Shown: piece after piece, positions 16,281 through 21,631 of the stretch | Numbering within the stretch: the first letter of the stretch is position 1 | How the letters are laid out: every line of letters starts with the position of its first letter | NCBI GenBank assembly: GCA_034439915.1 | Contig: JAWXBI010000305.1 | Coordinates: forward strand, 1-24,877 | DNA: 24,877 nucleotides | Direction of reading: 5' to 3' | Source: JADJLQ01 sp034439915 | GTDB lineage: Bacteria; Bacteroidota; Bacteroidia; Chitinophagales; Saprospiraceae | Made by a program: the position numbers and the translations under genes | Notes under the pieces: generated by a model | What the model saw: the letters and a program-made list of their open reading frames with translations, nothing else | What the model was told of the DNA's origin: nothing | Database searches by the model: none

Positions 16281-16317
16281 GCCTTTTGAAGGGTAAACTA
16301 AATAGTGTAAAAAAGGC
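16281..16317. repeat. Small inverted repeat, 7-bp arms
   Basis: GCCTTTT (16281-16287) pairs with AAAAGGC (16311-16317) around a 23-base loop, in the 135-bp spacer ahead of the half-length paralog's ATG. It lacks a GC-rich stem and a clean T tract, so it is not a convincing terminator. It may be chance in AT-rich DNA. The rest of the spacer shows no recognisable signal. Confidence 0.25.
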
Positions 16318-16391
16318 AATAATTATTACTTTAAAATTACGTTTTAACGTCTGAGGTTAGTTTGATCGATAAACAAAGTTCAATAATAACT

Positions 16392-18131
16392 TTATTTAGG
16401 CATCTCATCAACGAAAATCAATCCGAATTTATCTTTTCCGGTTTTGCTGACACTCGTGCCGTCCGTTTTGATCCAGGTCAATTCATAAGTAATCTCCTCT
16501 ATTGCATTTGGCAAGGTCACTTGAAAAAACTTTTCCGTGATATCATCCCCCGGCCGGAGTGTGATCCGGTGTTCCTTTTTTTGTCCAAAAAAATCGTATA
16601 ACAATTTGATCGATACTGCCCTTATTCCAGTTGTTTTTAACTGATTGAGATCGCCATCGAGCAGAATGGTTTTCCGGTAAAACGGTACATACAAATTGAT
16701 CATGGAAGCATCCGATTTATTTAAACCGGTATCGTAATTGACTCCTCCCTGAAATTGCCATATTTCTTTATACTCGTAGTTGAGCCAGGCCAGCCGGTTG
16801 GTATCAGACTGATAACCGTATAACATGGATAATGGTTTGTCTAACGATTTAAAGGTACCTTTATTGATCAGGACATTTTCCAGGGTGGTTTGTCCGTTTT
16901 GGTGTTTTTTATTGAGAATAATCGTAACACTATTCAACATATCCTTAAATTCTTTTTCAAGATCGCCGTCGACACCAACAAAAATCTCCCGTTGCTGAAA
17001 GGTCGGATCCCATAAATTGATGTCAATAAAAAGGGATGGATCGTCTTTGTATTGTTTATACAAGTTTCCGATATTAAAGGTGACATAATGGTGGCGAGTG
17101 ACCTGACTGCGTCCTTTAAAATACAAATGACTGACTCCAGAACTTTGCATGTCCTTCATCTGATAACCCACATTGATCCCAAAACCGGTTGTTTTCCGGC
17201 TACCCATTGGGCCATTAGGATCGGTCAACGCATTTAAGGCAGCACCCAGTCCTCCGGCCTGCTCCACTTTTTCAGGTTTTGCCGGAACAAACATGAGGTT
17301 GAGCAGTTTGTCATAGACCGTATTCAACAAACCTTCTAAAATTCCACCTGAACCATTAACCCGGAGTTTTATCGCACTTTGCCGGCGCATTTTTTCAAAC
17401 GCAACTTCTATATCAGCCCCAACAAAATAAACCGAACCACCGGCTTTGAACGCATCGCTGTGTTTCACTTCGGACCAATCAATATCCAGTTCGGCATCAT
17501 ACGCATCGGTCAATCCGCCAAAGGTTAGGTCAAAAATGATGGATACATCCGGCGTATTCATTTTGAAGCTCTCGAGCAATAGTTTGGATTCCTGTGGTTT
17601 AAGGCTGAATGAAAGCGCGATGCTGCTGTTTTCAAGTACAGGGGCCTCTCCCAACGTGATTAATTTTTTCTCAACTGATCCATTAGAAGGATTAAGAATG
17701 GAAGAGATCAGGGCATAGGATCCTTTTTCAAAAATGACTGGTCCTTTTATTTTAATGTTTTTATTAGCCAGTTTTTTCTGCAGTGCTTCTTCCGCACTGG
17801 TTACTGTTTCTTCCGGAGTATCGTACAAAACCAGAAAGTGCAGAATGCCGCCTCCATCTGCCTCCGTGATGGACCGGTTGGTATTGTTTTCACTGGGTTT
17901 GTTGATAATATAGCGGAGGTATGAAAATTTGGGTTTTTTATCTTCACCTATTGACAGCCTGCCCCGCGTAGGCATATACACATAACTCAAACTGTCTGCG
18001 TGCAGCGGAAAACACCACAAGCCTTCAAGGTATACCCCTTTGTCGATGTATACCTGTTGGGCAGATATAGGAGGCTGGTTGATCAGCATCAGGCCTGCAA
18101 GGAGAATATATACTTTATAGCTGTTTGGCAT
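16392..18131 (-). CDS. Exported paralogous-family protein
   Basis: The product is 579 residues, close to the minimal family core with no large private insertion. A signal peptide ends near PISAQ (21-25). Blocks are YVYMPTRGRLSIG (50-62), KKPKFSYLRYI (65-75), DGGGILHFLVLYDTPEE (92-108), GPVIFEKGSYALISSI (130-145), LGEAPVLENSSIALSFSL (160-177), ELDIDWSEVKH (214-224), a helical region with AIKL and YDKLLNLMF (253-281), INLWDPTFQQREIFVGVDG (371-389), YEYKEIW and finally YELTWIKTDG...GLIFVDEMPK. No CxxC motif is present at the site where two siblings carry one. It belongs with the subgroup at 7221-11431. The 204-bp spacer before it contains a long inverted repeat and the 135-bp spacer after it contains a small one, so expression relative to neighbours may be adjusted here. 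Function is unknown. Confidence 0.86.
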   Translation of the reverse strand: MPNSYKVYILLAGLMLINQPPISAQQVYIDKGVYLEGLWCFPLHADSLSYVYMPTRGRLSIGEDKKPKFSYLRYIINKPSENNTNRSITEADGGGILHFLVLYDTPEETVTSAEEALQKKLANKNIKIKGPVIFEKGSYALISSILNPSNGSVEKKLITLGEAPVLENSSIALSFSLKPQESKLLLESFKMNTPDVSIIFDLTFGGLTDAYDAELDIDWSEVKHSDAFKAGGSVYFVGADIEVAFEKMRRQSAIKLRVNGSGGILEGLLNTVYDKLLNLMFVPAKPEKVEQAGGLGAALNALTDPNGPMGSRKTTGFGINVGYQMKDMQSSGVSHLYFKGRSQVTRHHYVTFNIGNLYKQYKDDPSLFIDINLWDPTFQQREIFVGVDGDLEKEFKDMLNSVTIILNKKHQNGQTTLENVLINKGTFKSLDKPLSMLYGYQSDTNRLAWLNYEYKEIWQFQGGVNYDTGLNKSDASMINLYVPFYRKTILLDGDLNQLKTTGIRAVSIKLLYDFFGQKKEHRITLRPGDDITEKFFQVTLPNAIEEITYELTWIKTDGTSVSKTGKDKFGLIFVDEMPK

Positions 18132-18190
18132 AAGATGCTTTAAGAGTTAAATTTTAGCAGTACAACAAGACAGAGCACATCGGGGCTGAT

Positions 18191-18345
18191 TAAAGAGTAG
18201 AGTTAATATCCCACAAAATCACAAAAGAAGCGGCGATAGCGATGAATTGATTGTTAAAAACGTACTTATTTCTTTGTAAAACCTGGTGTCTTCGCTTCGC
18301 ATTGCCCGCTGTGGGAATCTTTGTTAAATAAACTTCTACTCTTTA
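18191..18345. repeat. Long imperfect inverted repeat between two family genes
   Basis: Three complementary blocks occur in mirrored order. TAAAGAGTAGA (18191-18201) pairs with TCTACTCTTTA (18335-18345), TCCCACA (18209-18215) with TGTGGGA (18310-18316), and GCGG (18230-18233) with CCGC (18306-18309). The outer right arm overlaps the last codons and stop of the gene at 18336-20117. The rest of the 204-bp spacer (18132-18335) has no gene and no good promoter match. In the minus-strand transcript this would fold into a branched stem of about 155 bases between two cistrons. That would fit an RNA-processing or attenuation element, or the remnant of a small inverted-repeat element. Confidence 0.5.
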
Positions 18346-20117
18346 GGATTCAAGATCAAATAATCCGTGTCGAGTATTTTTACCTCATCTTTGATTTCTT
18401 TGTCTTTTATATTCCAGGTAACCTGGTAAGCAAATGAACCATCGTAATCCGCGTACAGTGCGATTTTATTGGTACTTACTGCATCGGTCGTTCTTAATAC
18501 CAGGGTCTTATTGTATTGAGGTTTGCCATTGATGACGGAAAGAAAACGAATCGCTGCTGAGATCACGTTTCTTTCTTTAAACAGGATTCGATCGGCATCT
18601 ATTTCAATGATTCTTTTGGTAAAAGGAGGACTGAGGATGATGGCGGGTGATTTGGCGGTTTTCCACTGGTCCGCTTGTTTGGGTTCGTCGATAGTCGTGT
18701 TTTGACCTTTGAGCGACCAGCTGATCCTGTATTGATAATTGAGCCAATCGGAAGATTTAATTCCCAACCTGGGATACAACACATGTTGCATATTATTCCC
18801 GGCTTCAATGGACTTTTTATCAAAAATCAGATCTCGGGTGACTTCCTCACCCCCTTCACTGTATTTCTTTTTAAAACTGACCGTCACCGAATTAAACACA
18901 TCATTAAAAGTTTCTGCAAACTGACCATCTACCTGGAATACGATTTCCCTTTTCTGAAAATCAGGATCATCCAGATTGACGGTTTTAAAATATTGGTTTT
19001 CACTTTTCAATTCATTATACAGGCCCGCCAGGTTACCCGATGCATATACCGGCACTTTAATGGTGGTGGACTTACTTAAATTGATCATGATTTTATTGCT
19101 GCGGATGTCTTTATAGTTTTTGAGGCTAAATTGATCATCGGACACGTATTCCTGGTTGCCGGTGCCAGCAAAAAATTGGGCAAACGCTCCCCTTTCCTGC
19201 CGGAGTGGGATTTGGCTTTGGCCCACCGCTACAATTCGTTCCGGGTCTTTAGCCCATCCTTTTTCCGCGTTAAACATGACTTCGATGAGTTTGTCCGTAA
19301 TAATGCTCAGGATACCATCCATGTCTTTGGCATTAATGCTCAGGGCAGCACTTCGATCAAACACGTCGACCTTGATGCTTTGGTTGCGAATCAATTCGTC
19401 GGTCACTTTTCTGATTTCATCTTTTTTAAACCCTTCCTGTTTATTATAGACCGAACTGATGTGTTTATAAACCACTGAACTTTCGGCTTCCACTATCGCA
19501 TTGTATGCTCTTACGGCGGCTTCGTAAAACCCGCTCAGTGTCACCGAGACATCCGAGGTCCCACCTTCCAACGATTTAAATAATAAGGTAGCCCCTTCCT
19601 GGGATAACCTGGCTGCTATCGCCGCTTTGGATCCCGGTAAGAATGGCGCGTGGCCAGAAGTAATGATCGTTTTGGTAAATGGATTGGCTCCTGTAGTATT
19701 GGTTAAAATAGAAGAAATCACCTGAAAACTAGCTAAGCCGGATTCCCCGTCTTTTAGCGCTTGTTGTAAGTTTACCGGGCCTTCGATGCGTGCACTATTA
19801 CCCACCTTAGCTTTTAACTTTCCTTCCAAATCCTCGATCATTTTTTGCGGAAGGGTAAACTCAATCAATGCATGAAAAATTCCACCATTGGTTTCAGCTC
19901 CGCCCTGACCTATATATTTCATACACAACAATTCCAGGGAGCCATCCTCTTTTCTGGCAAGCCTGGGGTATTGAGGGAGGTAATAATATAACCTGGGGTC
20001 TTCCCGGTCCTGTAAAAATTGTATTCCATCAATCATGATATTCCCTTCATCGTACTTGACGATTGCATTGGAATTAGAATAAATACAACAGCATACCACA
20101 AAGAAAATCAATCGCAT
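18336..20117 (-). CDS. Exported paralogous-family protein, first of the series
   Basis: The product is 593 residues. A short signal peptide (MRLIFFVVCCCIYSNSNA) has three consecutive Cys, so lipidation cannot be excluded, but SNSNA|IV looks like a normal signal-peptidase site. Blocks are PRLYYYLPQYPRLA (41-54), a degenerate SLELLCMKY (60-68), GGIFHALIEFTLPQ (78-91), GHAPFLPGSKAAIAARLSQE (155-174), IKV (248-250), ITDKLIEVMF (273-282), YFKTVNLDDPDFQKREI (376-392), YQYRISWSLKG (461-471), LSPPFTKRIIEIDAD (495-509) and FAYQVTWNIKDKE (562-574). It joins features of both subgroups, and the GAxLLFKSLEGGTSD segment (175-189) is diverged. It is the first family gene after the NusG-type regulator, separated by 134 bp. 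No catalytic motif is evident. Confidence 0.86.
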   Translation of the reverse strand: MRLIFFVVCCCIYSNSNAIVKYDEGNIMIDGIQFLQDREDPRLYYYLPQYPRLARKEDGSLELLCMKYIGQGGAETNGGIFHALIEFTLPQKMIEDLEGKLKAKVGNSARIEGPVNLQQALKDGESGLASFQVISSILTNTTGANPFTKTIITSGHAPFLPGSKAAIAARLSQEGATLLFKSLEGGTSDVSVTLSGFYEAAVRAYNAIVEAESSVVYKHISSVYNKQEGFKKDEIRKVTDELIRNQSIKVDVFDRSAALSINAKDMDGILSIITDKLIEVMFNAEKGWAKDPERIVAVGQSQIPLRQERGAFAQFFAGTGNQEYVSDDQFSLKNYKDIRSNKIMINLSKSTTIKVPVYASGNLAGLYNELKSENQYFKTVNLDDPDFQKREIVFQVDGQFAETFNDVFNSVTVSFKKKYSEGGEEVTRDLIFDKKSIEAGNNMQHVLYPRLGIKSSDWLNYQYRISWSLKGQNTTIDEPKQADQWKTAKSPAIILSPPFTKRIIEIDADRILFKERNVISAAIRFLSVINGKPQYNKTLVLRTTDAVSTNKIALYADYDGSFAYQVTWNIKDKEIKDEVKILDTDYLILNPKE

Positions 20118-20251
20118 AACCAGTTATTAAATACCAAATAATGGAAAAATTTTATCTTAAATTTTATGCCTTCGCCACATCGGTCACAAGTATATAAATA
20201 TGTGAACGTCAGATTAAAACTCTTTAAATTTAGCGAATACTCCGTTCGCCT
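20118..20251. other. 134-bp spacer between the NusG-type gene and the first family gene
   Basis: No gene fits here. Read on the minus strand, a hairpin GCGAA-N7-TTCGC (20233-20249) lies two bases after the NusG-type stop codon and is followed by TAAATTTA, a 7-of-8 match to the Bacteroidota TAnnTTTG box, with a TTTA 20 bases upstream. A weak internal promoter is therefore possible. The hairpin has no T tract, so it is not a typical terminator. Further on, TCACA and TGTGA (20184-20205) form an outward-facing pair around 12 bases. This is a plausible site for an antitermination or pausing element, but nothing here is decisive. Confidence 0.3.
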
Positions 20252-20788
20252 CTAAACTTTAACTATTTCATTGCGGTTGATCTCCAGGATCAACATTCGC
20301 TTCATCAGGCTGAGTTCAAAAGCAAATTTGTTTTTACCCAAATTCAAGACCAATTTGCCTTCTAATCCTTTCAAGAGTCCTGAGTTTAATCTTACCTGAT
20401 CTCCGGTCTGGACATCGTCTATTGGCCTTGATTCTACTGCATTGCTGGATTCGCAGATCAGTTTTAACCAATTCATTTCGGCTTCCGGGATGCTGATGAT
20501 TTCACCACCGATATCCACGATTTTAACGATTTTTTCAATGAATTTTATTTTGGCATAAAAGTCCTCTCTGAATATTTTCGCAAAAACATAAGAGGTAAAC
20601 AAAGGCGTTTCAATGGATTTTTTCCGGTCACTCCATTGATGGATCTCTTTACGGACAGGCAGGTACGCATCCAGTCCCAAATGAACCAGGTCGGCATATA
20701 CACTCTTTTCACAGTGCGGAAACACATAGAATGCAAACCACTTGGATACCAGATTGCTCAGGTCGTTTCTCCTTACGGCGCTATTCAT
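20252..20788 (-). CDS. Specialised NusG-type transcription antiterminator (UpxY-like)
   Basis: The product is 178 residues from the ATG at 20786-20788; a TTG four codons upstream is a weaker start. The N-terminal NGN domain is clear. KWFAFYVFPHCEKSV (16-30) followed by GLDAYLPVRKEIHQWSDRKK (38-57) and IETPLFTSYVFAKI (59-72) match the W[YF]A[LF]Y..P..EK..YLP....WSDRKK..PLFPSYVF pattern of UpxY/RfaH/LoaP-type NusG paralogs. A KOW-type C-terminus follows (about 126-178, QTGDQVRLNSGLLKGLEGKL). Such paralogs are known to bind RNA polymerase near the start of long operons, such as capsule or natural-product clusters, and to prevent premature termination. Here it heads a run of exported paralogs of about 20 kb rather than polysaccharide genes, so control of that run in cis is the natural inference. 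The start overlaps a short upstream ORF. Confidence 0.9.
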   Translation of the reverse strand: MNSAVRRNDLSNLVSKWFAFYVFPHCEKSVYADLVHLGLDAYLPVRKEIHQWSDRKKSIETPLFTSYVFAKIFREDFYAKIKFIEKIVKIVDIGGEIISIPEAEMNWLKLICESSNAVESRPIDDVQTGDQVRLNSGLLKGLEGKLVLNLGKNKFAFELSLMKRMLILEINRNEIVKV

Positions 20789-20834
20789 TTTGATGGTCAA
20801 AATAGAAGTGTTTTATCAAAATATTTTGATCCAT
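20781..20834 (-). promoter_or_regulatory. Possible 17-codon leader ORF overlapping the NusG-type start
   Basis: ATG at 20832-20834 opens MDQNILIKHFYFDHQNE and stops at a TAG three bases beyond the antiterminator's ATG in another frame (ATGAATAG). It starts about 13 bases after the predicted transcription start. Overlapping stop and start codons can couple translation. No ribosome-binding site is obvious, so chance is quite possible. Confidence 0.25.
20815..20830. promoter_or_regulatory. Perfect 16-bp palindrome, candidate operator or leader hairpin
   Basis: ATCAAAATATTTTGAT reads the same on both strands. It lies about 27 bases before the antiterminator ATG and just downstream of the predicted transcription start. 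A third half-site, ATTTTGAT, occurs at 20787-20794 over the start codon. Position and symmetry fit an operator for a dimeric repressor. In AT-rich DNA a chance origin remains possible. Confidence 0.4.
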
Positions 20835-20854
20835 AAAAAAGGTTAATATTATGT

Positions 20855-20885
20855 TAAATATATCGATTTTAGTCACCTGCGCAAA
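20855..20885 (-). promoter_or_regulatory. Bacteroidota-type promoter for the minus-strand operon
   Basis: On the minus strand TTTG (20882-20885) is followed, after exactly 19 bases, by TATATTTA (20855-20862). The Bacteroidota primary-sigma consensus is TTTG, about 19-20 bases, TAnnTTTG, so this is a full -33 match and a 7-of-8 -7 match. Transcription would start near 20848, leaving a leader of about 60 bases that carries the palindrome and the short ORF. Confidence 0.55.
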
Positions 20886-21117
20886 ATATATTTTTGAAAG
20901 TGTTAAAGGCTGGGGAAGTATGCCCAATGAAGATACTGATAGATTACGGATCTTAAATTGAAATACTTTTCATTTTTAATAAGATCATAGATAATTCGAT
21001 CAGATAAGCTGATCTGTAGTCCGCAAATGTGTCCAATTGGTATAATTGATTAATTTTCACTTACCCTTTCTGCTTTTTATTCTGAAATAAACTAACTTTA
21101 GTTGCCTTACAAGAACC
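20886..21117. other. Divergent intergenic region
   Basis: This is part of the 329-bp gap between the two divergent transcription units. I see no gene. An imperfect 16-bp palindrome, CAGATAAGCTGATCTG (21001-21016), has a single mismatched pair and could be an operator. TAACTTTA (21093-21100) is a 7-of-8 match to the TAnnTTTG box 17 bases before the plus-strand ATG, but no TTTG lies at the expected distance, so that promoter is only tentative. Confidence 0.3.
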
Positions 21118-21600
21118 ATGCGTTTTCTGATTTTAATATTGTTTTTAAACTTATTACACAGAGCAGGTGCCCAGGTAGATACAACAAATTTCACCCTGCT
21201 GGCTTACCGGCAGAAGATTATTTCCGGGGTGGCTCCAAATAATTATTCGGCCAATTCTCCGGCGCAATATCAATACTACATTTTCCTTTCCCCTAAAAAA
21301 ACTTCCAGGCCTGTACACATAAAGAAACTTTGTTTAAATGGTCAACGGCACTCTGCAGAATTGGTCTTGCTTGAACGCCCGTATATCCAGGAACAAATAA
21401 TGAATCCGGGTTGGGTGCGCAGGGATACCTTGACACCCGTTGATTTTTTGCCTGCCTATAAAATAAATGTAAAGAAGCCCGATAGAACAAAAGTCAACAA
21501 GAAAGCGCCTGGTGAAAAATATGACTTATGGATTAAATTGAATATTGGCAAAGCCAGATTACAAAAATGGATTGAACTTCCGGATTGGATTATGCCGTAA
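21118..21600 (+). CDS. Small exported protein of unknown function
   Basis: The product is 160 residues with a signal peptide (MRFLILILFLNLLHRAGAQ), probably cleaved at AGAQ|VD. The mature part is basic and beta-leaning, with Tyr-rich AQYQYYIFLSPKK, a single Cys (in KKLCLNG), and an aromatic C-terminus (WIKLNIGKARLQKWIELPDW). I recognise no domain, and it does not share the blocks of the minus-strand paralogs. The stop is 31 bp before the next plus-strand ATG, so the two are probably co-transcribed. It may be an accessory factor for the type IX-secreted neighbour. That is based on position only. Confidence 0.75.
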   Translation: MRFLILILFLNLLHRAGAQVDTTNFTLLAYRQKIISGVAPNNYSANSPAQYQYYIFLSPKKTSRPVHIKKLCLNGQRHSAELVLLERPYIQEQIMNPGWVRRDTLTPVDFLPAYKINVKKPDRTKVNKKAPGEKYDLWIKLNIGKARLQKWIELPDWIMP

Positions 21601-21631
21601 ATTATTCCTTCACTCAACGTGCCTTTGTATT

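Noticed and set aside
16257..16319. N-terminal extension of the half-length paralog
   Set aside because: It starts with TTG and has no export signal of its own. The internal ATG has a purine-rich stretch at a suitable distance.
18675..19079. Plus-strand open frame of 134 codons
   Set aside because: It is antisense to a clearly coding family member and its product shows no domain or export signal.
20184..20205. Possible CRP-type site
   Set aside because: The half-sites are in the order TCACA...TGTGA with a 12-base spacer, opposite to the TGTGA-N6-TCACA consensus.
20233..20249. Rho-independent terminator after the NusG-type gene
   Set aside because: The stem is only five base pairs (GCGAA/TTCGC) and is followed by TAAATTTAAAG rather than a T tract. 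A terminator here would also cut the regulator off from the operon.
28..20788. Capsule or exopolysaccharide operon, as suggested by the UpxY-like regulator
   Set aside because: No glycosyltransferase, flippase, polymerase or nucleotide-sugar enzyme is present; every downstream product is an exported non-enzymatic-looking protein apart from one metalloprotease.
21545..21631. N-terminal extension of the Asp-box protein
   Set aside because: It begins with TTG and overlaps the end of the upstream plus-strand gene. The ATG at 21632 follows a normal 31-bp spacer and leads into a hydrophobic export segment.
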